Source: Planctobacterium sp965279005
Lineage (GTDB): Bacteria > Pseudomonadota > Gammaproteobacteria > Enterobacterales > Alteromonadaceae
DNA length: 64,000 nt
Reading direction: 5' to 3'
Assembly: GCA_965279005.1 (NCBI GenBank)
Contig: CBDIHK010000027.1
Location: 248,001 to 312,000 of the forward strand
This document shows positions 18,603-27,844 of this stretch, piece by piece (within the stretch, counting starts at the first letter, position 1; each line of letters begins with the position of its first letter). The notes beneath the pieces were generated by a model, which had not been told where the DNA came from, did no database searches, and was given only the letters and a program-made list of their open reading frames with translations. Both the position numbers and the translations under genes were made by a program.

Positions 18603-19112
18603 ATGTTTGACATAGGTTTTTTTGAGGTCCTGGTTGTTGGTGTAATCGGTTTAGTGGTGCTTGGGCCGGAAAAGCTGCCGGGCGCGATCCGCAGTACTAG
18701 CCGGACTATCCGCAATATTCGCAATATGGCTACTGGTTTTCGCAATGAAATGGAGCAGCAGCTGCGCATCCAAGAGTTGCACGAAAATTTAAAAAAAGCC
18801 GAAGCCCAGCAACTAAAAGATCTGTCGCCAGAATTGCAGCGCAGTGTTGACGAATTGCGCGCAGCGGCGGAATCGGTGCAACAACCCTACGCCAATAAGC
18901 CTGGGTTCCAGGCTGGCAGTCCAGTTGCAACTGGGGCGCCGGAACAACCATTGCCTGGTTCAACGAATAGCGCACCGGAGGGTTCCGCAGAACGACCTGT
19001 CCAGACACCTTTAGGCGACATGCCAATGCCTGCTACCAGTGCTGATAAACCTGCAGAACACAAAGTTACGCCGCAACCAGAAAACTTAGAAAAGAACAAT
19101 GAGCGCACCTGA
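18603..19112 (+). CDS. tatB: Twin-arginine translocase subunit TatB
   Basis: A 169-residue protein: MFDIGFFEVLVVGVIGLVVLGPEKLP is the TatB N-terminal helix and hinge, followed by a long amphipathic helix and a Pro/Ala-rich tail. TatB forms the signal-peptide receptor with TatC. Its 3' end overlaps the tatC start by 14 bases. The tail is low in conserved positions, as usual. Confidence 0.95.
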   Translation: MFDIGFFEVLVVGVIGLVVLGPEKLPGAIRSTSRTIRNIRNMATGFRNEMEQQLRIQELHENLKKAEAQQLKDLSPELQRSVDELRAAAESVQQPYANKPGFQAGSPVATGAPEQPLPGSTNSAPEGSAERPVQTPLGDMPMPATSADKPAEHKVTPQPENLEKNNERT

Positions 19113-19848
19113 AACCCTATTCGACCATTTAGCTGAGTTGCGCAACCGGCTACTACGGGCATTGGCTAGCGTAATGGTGGTCTTCCTGTGTTTGGCTTAT
19201 TGGGCGCAAGATCTATATGGCTTGCTATCCGCCCCCTTGATTGAGGCCTTGCCTGATGGTGCAACCATGATAGCAACCGAAGTGGCCTCGCCGTTTTTCG
19301 CACCCTACAAACTGACTTTAGTGCTGTCGTTTTTTGTGGCAATTCCTTATGTGCTGTACCAGGTTTGGGCGTTTATAGCGCCGGGCCTGTACCAAAAAGA
19401 AAAGAAGCTCATTGCACCCCTATTGGTGAGCAGTAGCTTGTTGTTTTACGGTGGTATCGCGTTTTCTTATTTTGTTATTTTCCCACTGGCGTTTCCGTTT
19501 TTTGTCGGTATAGCCCCAGAGGGCGTTGCCATTAGCACCGATATTAATAGTTATTTGAACTTTGTGCTTAAACTGTTTTTTGCCTTTGGGGTTTCTTTCC
19601 AGATCCCCATTGCTATTGTGCTATTATGCTGGACCGGATTTACCGACCCCCAGAGCCTGCGTGACAAACGTCCCTATATTGTGGTCGGTGTATTTGTGGT
19701 TGGTATGCTGATGACGCCACCTGACCCCATATCCCAGACCCTGTTGGCTGTGCCAATGTGGCTTCTATTTGAACTTGGTGTCATGTTGGGGGGTCTATAT
19801 GCCCAATCCAACCAAGAAGAACCAGAAAAGGAACAAGAAACAACATGA
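19099..19848 (+). CDS. tatC: Twin-arginine translocase subunit TatC
   Basis: A 249-residue, six-helix membrane protein with the N-terminal HLAELRNRLLRAL motif that binds the twin-arginine signal, the periplasmic-loop SPFFAPYKL segment and the late PPDPISQTLLA motif. Overlaps tatB upstream; its TGA overlaps the ATG of the next gene. Confidence 0.97.
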   Translation: MSAPETLFDHLAELRNRLLRALASVMVVFLCLAYWAQDLYGLLSAPLIEALPDGATMIATEVASPFFAPYKLTLVLSFFVAIPYVLYQVWAFIAPGLYQKEKKLIAPLLVSSSLLFYGGIAFSYFVIFPLAFPFFVGIAPEGVAISTDINSYLNFVLKLFFAFGVSFQIPIAIVLLCWTGFTDPQSLRDKRPYIVVGVFVVGMLMTPPDPISQTLLAVPMWLLFELGVMLGGLYAQSNQEEPEKEQETT

Positions 19849-20384
19849 AATGGCGAATAGTACTTTGTGTTTTAACTTTGCCGCTTTTTACTGCTAATGC
19901 CCAAGCTGAAACCTTGGCTGATGCAATGGAAAAGTGCAGCCAGGTCAGCAACTCCCTTAAGCGCTTGGTTTGTTTTGACAAGCTGGTGCAGCGATCCCGC
20001 GGCATGCAAGACGTTGAATTGCCCACGATGGTACAGCGCAGCCAAACCCGTCCTACAACGGCTCCGGCAACTGCACCACAACCTAGCCTGCAAGCGGCAC
20101 CACAGCAATCGCGGGAGTCAACATTTGGTTTTGAACAACAAATTGATGAAGAAAGGCGCGAGGAGTTCAATTCTATAAGGGCCTTGGTTGCCAAAGTTGA
20201 CGAAAACGCGCTCAAGCGCATGGTAATCACCTTGGACAATGGCCAGGTGTGGCGGCAAATGGAGAGCGGCTCGGTAAGGCTTAAAGCCGGGGACGAAGTA
20301 ATTGTTGAGCGTGGCCTGTTGGGCTCATTCCATTTAAAACGCGCTGATAGCAAACGCCGTATTAGGGTCAAGCGGAGTTCTTAG
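19845..20384 (+). CDS. Periplasmic protein of unknown function inside the tat operon
   Basis: A 179-residue exported protein: signal peptide (VLCVLTLPLFTANAQA), a short domain with two Cys (AMEKCSQVSNSLKRLVCFD) that resembles the conserved N-terminal motif of VasI-like and related periplasmic proteins, a Thr/Pro/Gln-rich linker, and a C-terminal basic domain with QVWRQMESGSVRLKAGDEV. The start overlaps tatC (ATGA), so it is translationally coupled. It could serve envelope assembly or simply ride in the operon. I cannot assign a function. Confidence 0.85.
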   Translation: MKWRIVLCVLTLPLFTANAQAETLADAMEKCSQVSNSLKRLVCFDKLVQRSRGMQDVELPTMVQRSQTRPTTAPATAPQPSLQAAPQQSRESTFGFEQQIDEERREEFNSIRALVAKVDENALKRMVITLDNGQVWRQMESGSVRLKAGDEVIVERGLLGSFHLKRADSKRRIRVKRSS

Positions 20385-20388
20385 CAGG

Positions 20389-21162
20389 GTGTATTGTGAC
20401 ATTGGCGTCAATTTGACCAATAGCCGCCTTGAGCCCATTTGCGAACAGGTGCTAGCGGCAGCGAGGCAGGTTGATGTCCAGCGTTTTGTAATTACCGGCA
20501 CTAGCCTAGCGGAAAGCAAAGCGGCGTGTGGACTCGCCCGCCAGCATGAAGGTTGTTATGCCACCGCGGGCGTGCACCCCCATGATGCCGCCAATGTTGA
20601 GGCAGGTTACATAGAGAGTTTGAAAAACTTGGCGCAAGACCCGAAGGTAGTGGCCATCGGTGAGTGCGGCCTAGACTTTAACCGGAACTATTCACCCCCT
20701 GAGCAGCAAATAACGGTCTTCTCAGAACAAGTCCAGCTTGCCTCGGAACTGGATATGCCGTTGTTTTTGCACGAACGGGATGCTTTTGATAGCCAAACCG
20801 GCATCTTGTCTGGCTCGGCAAAGCCATTGCGCGGTGTTGCCCATTGTTTCACTGGCGATACCAGGCAGTTGCAGGGTTATTTAGATATGGGTTTGTATAT
20901 TGGTATCACCGGCTGGCTGTGCGATCCCAAGCGCGGCACGGCATTGCGCGAGGCCTTGGAATTCCTGCCGATGGATCGTCTGCTGCTGGAGACAGACGCC
21001 CCATTTTTAGTACCTAAAAACTTGCCAGGAAAAGTTAGGCTTAATGAACCTAAATACCTGCCCCATATTGCGGCCGAAGTGGCAAATGTAAAAGCACTAT
21101 CGCTCGCGGAGGTCGCTGTTGCCAGTTGGCAAAACAGCCAAGACTTATTTGGGATAAGCTAG
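20389..21162 (+). CDS. tatD: TatD-family metal-dependent DNase
   Basis: A 257-residue TIM-barrel hydrolase. The N-terminus DIGVNLTNS carries the family start (in this branch N replaces the HxH of YcfH-type proteins, as in E. coli TatD); AGVHPHDA, AIGECGLDFNR, FLHERDAF, HCFTG and LLETDAPF give the metal and catalytic residues. TatD degrades DNA in a Mg-dependent 3'-5' exonuclease reaction and is linked to DNA repair, not to protein export. Start is GTG 20389, four bases after the preceding stop. Confidence 0.95.
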   Translation: MYCDIGVNLTNSRLEPICEQVLAAARQVDVQRFVITGTSLAESKAACGLARQHEGCYATAGVHPHDAANVEAGYIESLKNLAQDPKVVAIGECGLDFNRNYSPPEQQITVFSEQVQLASELDMPLFLHERDAFDSQTGILSGSAKPLRGVAHCFTGDTRQLQGYLDMGLYIGITGWLCDPKRGTALREALEFLPMDRLLLETDAPFLVPKNLPGKVRLNEPKYLPHIAAEVANVKALSLAEVAVASWQNSQDLFGIS

Positions 21163-21163
21163 G

Positions 21164-23077
21164 GTGAAGGTGGGGGACGCAGTACAACAAAGGTTGCGTT
21201 ATTGGTTGGCCTTATTAGCTTGTGTTTTGTTACTGTCATTGGGTTCTCAATTTTTCAATTTCGGCATTATTGGCCAGCCACAACAAAGCATCGATCGCAG
21301 CCTGCAATATTTAGCGACCCCCGACCCTATTGATTCCATCAAAGTGGCCATGCAACAGCCTGACAGTGCCTGGCGCAGCCAGCAAAGTGAGTATTTGCGT
21401 TTTCCCGTTGCTAATACCGGTACTTGGTTAAGGTTTGACTTGCAAAGCCTAAGTCCTCTGGCCAATTGGTTGTTAGAAGTAGGCGATCCCGCACTTAACA
21501 AAATCGATATTTGGTTTTTTAGTGATGGCCAACTGCTGGCCACTTACCGCACTGGTGACCATTTGTTGTTCCGAAGCAGACCCTTTGCCACCGAGAACTA
21601 CCTGTTCCCGCTGCCATCGGAAGTGGAAAACCCACTCAGTGTTTATTTGTACATCCAAGGTGATGGTGCCTTCAAAGTGCCTATTAATTTGTGGCAAGAA
21701 TCCCAGTACATAGTTTATGTAGGCGAGCTAAACCTAGCGTTAGGGCTGTTTTTGGGTTTTATGGTGGCAATGACATTGAGCAACTTCTTCTTTTTCCTGT
21801 TTAGCCGCTCCATCAATTTTTTATGGTATTGCGGTTACGCACTGTCAGTTGCTTTATTGCTTGTTAGCTTGCACGGCCTAGGTTTTAAATACCTGTGGGG
21901 CGATAGCAGCTGGATGCAGAACCATGCCACCGGCATATTTGCCGCCAGTAGCTTGCTATTTGCTGTGCTGTTTATGCGCCAATTGTTACAGCTGAAACAA
22001 AATTTTCCCCGGGTTGCGCTCGGCCTGAAAAGCCTTGCCGGTGTATTTTTATTCTGCATGTTTATGGCTGCGTTTAAGTTGCCTGCCTTATTCACCAATG
22101 TGTTCCTTGTAGGGGTTGTCTTGACCATGTTTGCGCTGTTGGGGTTAGGTTTTTGGTTGTGGCGGCGTGGCGTGGCTATGAGCGCCCTTTATGTGCTGGC
22201 TTGGATTACCTTGTCTAGTACCGTGGTTTTTGCCTGCCTTGAACAGCTGGGTGCCCTGCAGCTGCAACTGACTTTACCTTATGTATTAATGTTGGGCGCA
22301 AGTATCGAAACGATATTGCTTGCTTTGCTGCTGGCGCAGAACTACAGCGAGAAATCCAGGCAATTGCTATCGGCACAACAAGTGGCATTGGCCCAGGAAA
22401 AACAGATCACGGCGGCAAAAGAAGAAGTGATCGCCACCCAGTTGAAAGCCAATGAAGACTTGGAATACAAAGTCCAGGAGCGCACCCTTGAGCTAGAAGT
22501 GGCCCTGCGGGAATTGGCCGAAAGCAACCGGGAGCTTGCGGAAAAAAACACTATTGATGCCCTTACCGGGATCCGCAACCGCAGCTACTTCGACAAAAAA
22601 TTCTTGGCTGAATCCCGGCGCAGCCGCCGGGAGCAAACCTATTTGAGCGTGGCAATGTTGGACATAGACCATTTCAAGCAGGTCAATGACGAGCATGGTC
22701 ACCTAATTGGAGATGAGTGCCTGCGCTATGTTGCCAATATCATCTCTGCCTATTTAAAACGGCCAAGTGACGAAGCCTGCCGCTATGGCGGCGAAGAGTT
22801 TGCCCTGTTGTTACCCAATACCGACCAAGAGGGCGCCATCACTATCCTGGAAAAGGTACGCCAGCATATTGCCGACTATCCCTTTATCCACAGCGCCGGT
22901 GAATTGAATGTCACCGTCAGTATTGGTTACTGCTCGGCCATAGTGCAGGACACTGGCCAAGCTGAAACACTGTTACAAGCCGCTGATGATGCCCTTTACC
23001 AGGCCAAGCGGGCTGGCCGCAACCAAACCTGCTACCAAGCACTGGCAAGCACAGGTATACCCACTACAGAACATTAG
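21164..23077 (+). CDS. 7TM-DISM diguanylate cyclase
   Basis: A 637-residue membrane enzyme predicted to make c-di-GMP. It has a periplasmic DISMED2-like domain (about 30-180), seven membrane helices (about 185-390), a coiled coil (about 395-465) and a GGDEF domain with active-site GGEEF (about 542-546). The product-inhibition I-site RPSD sits at the right distance ahead of it, so feedback control is likely. The start is GTG 21164, overlapping the tatD stop region; GTG 21170 is an alternative. DISM domains are thought to bind carbohydrates or similar ligands; the ligand here is unknown. Confidence 0.92.
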   Translation: MKVGDAVQQRLRYWLALLACVLLLSLGSQFFNFGIIGQPQQSIDRSLQYLATPDPIDSIKVAMQQPDSAWRSQQSEYLRFPVANTGTWLRFDLQSLSPLANWLLEVGDPALNKIDIWFFSDGQLLATYRTGDHLLFRSRPFATENYLFPLPSEVENPLSVYLYIQGDGAFKVPINLWQESQYIVYVGELNLALGLFLGFMVAMTLSNFFFFLFSRSINFLWYCGYALSVALLLVSLHGLGFKYLWGDSSWMQNHATGIFAASSLLFAVLFMRQLLQLKQNFPRVALGLKSLAGVFLFCMFMAAFKLPALFTNVFLVGVVLTMFALLGLGFWLWRRGVAMSALYVLAWITLSSTVVFACLEQLGALQLQLTLPYVLMLGASIETILLALLLAQNYSEKSRQLLSAQQVALAQEKQITAAKEEVIATQLKANEDLEYKVQERTLELEVALRELAESNRELAEKNTIDALTGIRNRSYFDKKFLAESRRSRREQTYLSVAMLDIDHFKQVNDEHGHLIGDECLRYVANIISAYLKRPSDEACRYGGEEFALLLPNTDQEGAITILEKVRQHIADYPFIHSAGELNVTVSIGYCSAIVQDTGQAETLLQAADDALYQAKRAGRNQTCYQALASTGIPTTEH

Positions 23078-23088
23078 GGAAGCTTTAC

Positions 23089-24099
23089 ATGACCACTACT
23101 GCCCAATTTCCAAGTACCCGGATGCGCCGTTTAAGGCGGCACGGTTTCAGCCGCCGTTTGGTTGCTGAATCAAACCTATCGGTGGATGATCTGATTTATC
23201 CCATGTTTGTACTGGAAGGCGAAAATGCCCGTGAAGCGGTACCTTCAATGCCGGGAATTGAACGCTTGTCTGTGGATTTGTTATTGCAAGAGTGCGCCGA
23301 ACTGGTGGCATTAGGTATACCCGCCATCGCCTTGTTCCCAGTGACGCCTTTGCATAAAAAGTCGGAGTTGGCGGAAGAGGCATACAACCCAGAAGGCTTG
23401 GCGCAAAAGGCAACCCGGGCGGTGAAGCAGGCATTCCCAGAAATGGGCGTGATCACTGATGTGGCGTTAGATCCCTTTACGTCCCATGGCCAAGACGGGC
23501 TAATAGACGATTCTGGCTATGTGCTCAATGATGAGACGATTGAAGTACTGGTAATGCAAGCCATTTCCCATGCCGAGGCTGGTGCCGATGTGGTGGCGCC
23601 CTCGGATATGATGGATGGCCGGATTGGAGCGATACGCACCGGACTGGAACATTCGGGTCACGTTAATACTGCCATTATGGCTTACTCTGCCAAATACGCC
23701 TCCCACTATTACGGCCCATTCCGCGATGCAGTTGGCTCGGCTGGCAACCTAAATGGAGCTGACAAAAAACAATACCAGATGGATCCGGCGAACTCTGACG
23801 AGGCCATCAGGGAAATAGCACTAGATGTCAATGAAGGCGCAGATATGGTGATGGTCAAGCCTGGCATGCCCTATTTGGATATTGTGCGCCGCTGTAAAGC
23901 TGAACTGCAGGTACCTACATTTGCCTACCAAGTGAGCGGTGAATACGCCATGCACCAAGCAGCTTTTGCCAATGGTTGGCTTAACCGCGAAGCAGCTATG
24001 CTGGAGTCTCTGTTGTGCTTTAAACGCGCTGGTACCGATGGCATCTTGACCTATTTCGCCAAGGAAGCTGCCAAGCTATTGCGGGCAAATGCAGGTTGA
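23089..24099 (+). CDS. hemB: Delta-aminolevulinic acid dehydratase (porphobilinogen synthase)
   Basis: A 336-residue TIM-barrel enzyme that joins two 5-aminolevulinate molecules into porphobilinogen in haem synthesis. Catalytic Lys in AYSAKYASHYYGPF and MVKPGMPYLD. The metal site reads DVALDPFTSHGQDG, with Asp in place of the Cys triad of the zinc enzymes, so this is the Mg-dependent Pseudomonas type. GGGAAG precedes ATG 23089 with 12-base spacing from the cyclase stop. Confidence 0.96.
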   Translation: MTTTAQFPSTRMRRLRRHGFSRRLVAESNLSVDDLIYPMFVLEGENAREAVPSMPGIERLSVDLLLQECAELVALGIPAIALFPVTPLHKKSELAEEAYNPEGLAQKATRAVKQAFPEMGVITDVALDPFTSHGQDGLIDDSGYVLNDETIEVLVMQAISHAEAGADVVAPSDMMDGRIGAIRTGLEHSGHVNTAIMAYSAKYASHYYGPFRDAVGSAGNLNGADKKQYQMDPANSDEAIREIALDVNEGADMVMVKPGMPYLDIVRRCKAELQVPTFAYQVSGEYAMHQAAFANGWLNREAAMLESLLCFKRAGTDGILTYFAKEAAKLLRANAG

Positions 24100-24120
24100 C
24101 AAAGGCGGTTTTAGTATCCT

Positions 24121-24528
24121 TCAGCGCCATACGCCGAGAATTGCACCCATGACCGTTAGTAGCACCACCATATAGCCCGCGTCTATCAGGTACAAACGCA
24201 AAGGCTTCTGTGCAAACAGGTAATTTATACCAAATGTAGTTGCAACGAATGCAAGGCCGATTAGCAGGCCGACATTGAGCCCAGAGCCAAGATCCGGAGC
24301 AGGGTGTAACTGCAAGACCATGCCCATACCAAAAGCCGCAACTAGGTTTAGCACAAAAGCACCGCCGTAAATTTTTGCTGGATGGCCTTGCTGGATGTCC
24401 TCATCCGAAAGCCCCGAAAGTGACTGCCAGGCTTTCCCGAACAGTGGGCCATACCACAATGCACCCAGTGCAAATGCAGATACTGCTGATACAGCTACGG
24501 CCGCCCAGTTTAAACTTGCTAACATCAT
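24121..24528 (-). CDS. DUF1761-type small membrane protein
   Basis: A 135-residue protein with four predicted helices; LNWAAVAVSAVSAFALGALWYGPLFGK is cut here to its key features: an N-terminal helix followed by the LWYGPLFGK.W motif of DUF1761. The start is the first of two adjacent ATGs (24528), with GGAAA ahead. Function unknown for the family. It is convergent with hemB. Confidence 0.8.
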   Translation of the reverse strand: MMLASLNWAAVAVSAVSAFALGALWYGPLFGKAWQSLSGLSDEDIQQGHPAKIYGGAFVLNLVAAFGMGMVLQLHPAPDLGSGLNVGLLIGLAFVATTFGINYLFAQKPLRLYLIDAGYMVVLLTVMGAILGVWR

Positions 24529-24682
24529 TATTTGTTTTCCTTTTTTAGTTTTTGTACGGATTCTATTACTTAGCATAACTCAGGATAAGCCAATTGGCTT
24601 ATTCTGTTTTGCTAGCAGACGGAAATTGCCTATGACCCTCCACTACGCAACTAATTTATGCCGTCTTAGCCGCTGGTTGTTA

Positions 24683-25132
24683 TCAAATAAATTCCGGCAT
24701 AAATGCCACAAAGGCACCCATTATAATACTGGCAATTATCTCCAATACGGTGAGTTTTCTGCGTTTAAGGATGTTGCTGTAGGCCGCCCACAACAACAAA
24801 ATAGCCAAGGGAAACAGCGTCAATACCGCATAGGCTGGAAGATAATGATCCTGAAATCCAAGCCAATCGAACAGGATGGATTCTATAGTCGCATGGCCAA
24901 AAATAATTAGGTGAAAATTGGTTCGAGCCAGGAAAAGCAGCATAGATATACTGGCGTAAACCAGCAAACCGGCTAAAAACAAGGGTACCAATTTTTCATA
25001 ATAAGTAGGTTGAAACCAACTTTGGGGGTAATAGCTAAATTCTGCTGATTGGGCAAATTTAAACAACAAAGAACCGCCTAGCAAAGCCAGGGTGATGGCC
25101 ACTACACGCTGTTGGTTTTTGTTGAGCTGCAT
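24683..25132 (-). CDS. Small polytopic membrane protein, unknown function
   Basis: About 149 residues from ATG 25132 (a GTG at 25195 in frame would add 21 residues with charged character). Four hydrophobic segments are visible: ITLALLGGSLLFKF, LVPLFLAGLLVYASISMLLFL, YAVLTLFPLAILLLWAAY and LEIIASIIMGAFVAFM. No family recognised. It sits in a run of leftward small genes between hemB and gppA with loose spacing. Confidence 0.6.
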   Translation of the reverse strand: MQLNKNQQRVVAITLALLGGSLLFKFAQSAEFSYYPQSWFQPTYYEKLVPLFLAGLLVYASISMLLFLARTNFHLIIFGHATIESILFDWLGFQDHYLPAYAVLTLFPLAILLLWAAYSNILKRRKLTVLEIIASIIMGAFVAFMPEFI

Positions 25133-25304
25133 TAGTATTTTGTTCCATAATCTGTGGCGGCGTTCTGCCTTCGTTAAAGGTAAAGGGCCTACCAAGGCTC
25201 GGTTTCATCCCCGATGAACCAGGTAGTAAAACCAATGCAGATACTATTCGGCAACCCCACTTACATGCAACACACCGGGCAGCAAGTCCTATCTACAAAG
25301 CCTG

Positions 25305-25628
25305 TTACCAAGGCCAATCGCCAGATATCACTGATAACTTGCGTCCCTTAATATTAAGGTCTGCCAGAGAAAAATCCTGGTTCGATTTTACTTTTTTCAC
25401 AAAAGGTATGAACCAGGCAACGTCTTTTTCAAAGTGCCTGTTAAAGTGTAGCTCATAATAATCGAGCGCCCCTTTGGCTGTAGCTGTGACGGAGCCATCA
25501 TAATCTCCACCTACCCGGAATGGTCGCTTTTTGTTTTTCGGGCAAAAAACAAAGCCCTCCGCCTTTCCATATAAAATGACGACGAAGTCGATATTTTGTT
25601 GGATTGCTTCTTTGCGCCAGGTTGTCAT
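25305..25628 (-). CDS. Small hypothetical protein (107 aa)
   Basis: A 107-residue soluble protein starting at ATG 25628. Composition is ordinary (charged, with aromatic patches such as DYYELHFNRHFEKDVAWF), no signal peptide, no helix-turn-helix or metal motif recognised. The ribosome site is weak. Coding status rests on frame length and composition. Confidence 0.5.
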   Translation of the reverse strand: MTTWRKEAIQQNIDFVVILYGKAEGFVFCPKNKKRPFRVGGDYDGSVTATAKGALDYYELHFNRHFEKDVAWFIPFVKKVKSNQDFSLADLNIKGRKLSVISGDWPW

Positions 25629-25746
25629 TTGTTAGTTTCACTATCGCCGGTTTTGACAGGTGGGGAACACCTCTTCTAGGTACCTTGATCATTTAGGTCG
25701 CCCTAGTTAAAAACTAGCCAAAAAGTTTTTTGCCGTCGATGATGTT

Positions 25747-26286
25747 TTATTGGCCGTTATACGCCAAGCGGTATGGCTTGCCAAAGCCATTGATTAGGTT
25801 GTCGACAATCTTTAGGTTCATGCCATTACCCCGGTGCTCATCTATTCTTGCCGCAATGGCACTTCTATGCTGTTTTATTTTGTCCAGGTCGCTCTGCAAA
25901 AAGGCAACGCTAGCCAGCACGTAGTCGTTCCAGGCGAGCTTGGATTTTTGCTGGTCTTGCTCATTGGATAAAACTGACGGCGCAACTATTAATGCCTGTT
26001 CATATTGGCCTGCAAATGCCTGCATCTGGAACAGGTGCCACTTAAGGGAACGCTGCTGTGATTGGTGTTTGTCAATGTAAGCGGTTATTAGCTGTGCCGC
26101 TTCTTGGTAACACTGGTGCTGTGGCAAAGTGCGCCAGCCCGAATTCATGGTTTGGTCAAACTCAGTGTAACCAAGTTCTAGGTCAGTACTTAGTTTAGAC
26201 CTGAGCAACTGTTCACAATCAGTGCTGGCTTGTGAGGAATAGGCTGCGAGAAGAGTTAAAAATAAAAGTCCTTTTAGGTTTTTCAA
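25747..26286 (-). CDS. Exported hypothetical protein (179 aa)
   Basis: Signal peptide (LKGLLFLTLLAAYSSQAS) then a helical domain with two Cys (DCEQLL and HQCYQEAAQL) likely to form a disulfide, and TPR-like helices (WHLFQMQAFAGQYEQALIVA). Probably periplasmic. It stands alone upstream of the gppA 3' end. No function can be given. Confidence 0.7.
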   Translation of the reverse strand: MKNLKGLLFLTLLAAYSSQASTDCEQLLRSKLSTDLELGYTEFDQTMNSGWRTLPQHQCYQEAAQLITAYIDKHQSQQRSLKWHLFQMQAFAGQYEQALIVAPSVLSNEQDQQKSKLAWNDYVLASVAFLQSDLDKIKQHRSAIAARIDEHRGNGMNLKIVDNLINGFGKPYRLAYNGQ

Positions 26287-26359
26287 TGTTATTTCCTAGA
26301 GTGATAGATAGTTAAACCGCTTTCAGAGCTAAATCGAATATTTAGGGTGATTTACTTTA

Positions 26360-27844
26360 TTACTCGCCGGTTAGCTCTAATGTCCAACCCGCTTTCTGCC
26401 AAGCTGCTTGCTCTTGTTGCAACTCATAGTATAGCCAAGGGTTCTGTTGCAACCAATATTCAGGCAATCCCAACTGCCAGCGGTGCTCATCCAACTTCAA
26501 TGCCAGTGGTGGTTGTTCAGCAAACTCACGGCGCAGCATAAATAGGTACGCCAACCTGAGTGTCCGGGTTAGGCTTTGTTCGAGCGATTGCTTAACCCCA
26601 TCAGCAACAGTTTGCAAGTTGTCACCAAGATTACCAACTACATTAATTAACAGTTTCTTGTCCGCTTCTGACAAATACGGCATGGAGGTGTGGTGCAATA
26701 TATACTGGTTGTGCTGGTAAAATTGCCTATAGCTAACCAACTTCCCGATTTCGTGGTATTGGCAGGCCAACCTAAGCAGCTCGAAAGGGTTGGTGGCGGC
26801 ATCAACTTTTGGCAGGGCTCGCCAAATGGTACTGGCCAGGGCAAAAACGCGATCTACTTGCGCTTGATCCACATTGCAGCTGTTGCTTATTTTTTGCTGC
26901 ATTTGGTGGTGGTCTTGGCTGCCAAGCAATTGTGCCAGCATGGCTTCCCTAAGCGCCCCGGAAGCCAGCTCTATCTGCTGGATCTGTAACTCTTCGAATA
27001 TGGCAGTTAAGATCGCTAATCCTGCCGGGAACACCGCACGGCGGTTTTCCCTCAAACCGGTAATATTCAGGTTGGCCAAGTCATAGGCGCTGCTGACTTG
27101 TTCGCCGAGCCGGGCCAGCATGTTGTGGTCAATGTTTTGGTAGGCTGAGCTGGCCTGCCTGATTTCCTGCAGTGCCTGCGGCGTGCCCGAGGCACCTAGG
27201 CAGCGTTGCCAGCCATATTGCTGGAATGTGTTTTTGACAGATGCCAGTTCGTGCTTGGCGGCGGCCACTGCGCTGTTATAGGCTCCGGCAGTGAGCTGTT
27301 CGGCGGCAAAAAAGCGCTGCATAAAGGTCACGCAACCCATATTGAGGCTAACCGCAAGGTGGGTTTCAACCCCCGTGCCCACAATGATTTCTGTGCTGGC
27401 TCCACCAATGTCGATTACCAGGTTGTCGCTATCCCGTGGTAAGCCCTGGGTGGCACCTTGGTAAATCCACTTAGCTTCGGTTTCCCCGGCAATGACTTGG
27501 ATTTTGTGGCCTAACACCTGCTCGGCTTTGGCAAGGAAATCATCGCTATTCTTGGCCAGGCGCAGGGTGGCGGTCGCAGCCACCTTGACCTGTGCTAGCG
27601 GGATATCGGCTAGCCTGTCGGCAAACATGGCTAAACAATCCCATCCTATTTCCATGGCCTCCAGGGACAGCTTGAGGTCACCGTCCAAGCCCCCGGCTAG
27701 GCGGACTTTTTTGCGGATCCGATTGATGGTTTGGTGGCCAAAATCGGTTTTTTTGACCACCAACATATGGAAGCTGTTGGAGCCCAGGTCAATTGCAGCA
27801 AATAAGTCCTGGCCGGGTTGGCCCCTGTCTAAACTGGTGCTCAA
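26360..27844 (-). CDS. gppA: Guanosine pentaphosphate/exopolyphosphate phosphatase GppA
   Basis: A 494-residue Ppx/GppA phosphatase, the same length as E. coli GppA. N-terminal ASKHA fold with AAIDLGSNSFHM, the second phosphate loop VIDIGGASTE, and a C-terminal HD-type helical domain. It turns pppGpp into ppGpp and can cut polyphosphate. TTG start overlaps the rhlB stop (TTGA), so rhlB and gppA are one leftward operon, as in enterobacteria. This neighbour relation is why I choose GppA over Ppx. Confidence 0.93.
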   Translation of the reverse strand: MSTSLDRGQPGQDLFAAIDLGSNSFHMLVVKKTDFGHQTINRIRKKVRLAGGLDGDLKLSLEAMEIGWDCLAMFADRLADIPLAQVKVAATATLRLAKNSDDFLAKAEQVLGHKIQVIAGETEAKWIYQGATQGLPRDSDNLVIDIGGASTEIIVGTGVETHLAVSLNMGCVTFMQRFFAAEQLTAGAYNSAVAAAKHELASVKNTFQQYGWQRCLGASGTPQALQEIRQASSAYQNIDHNMLARLGEQVSSAYDLANLNITGLRENRRAVFPAGLAILTAIFEELQIQQIELASGALREAMLAQLLGSQDHHQMQQKISNSCNVDQAQVDRVFALASTIWRALPKVDAATNPFELLRLACQYHEIGKLVSYRQFYQHNQYILHHTSMPYLSEADKKLLINVVGNLGDNLQTVADGVKQSLEQSLTRTLRLAYLFMLRREFAEQPPLALKLDEHRWQLGLPEYWLQQNPWLYYELQQEQAAWQKAGWTLELTGE

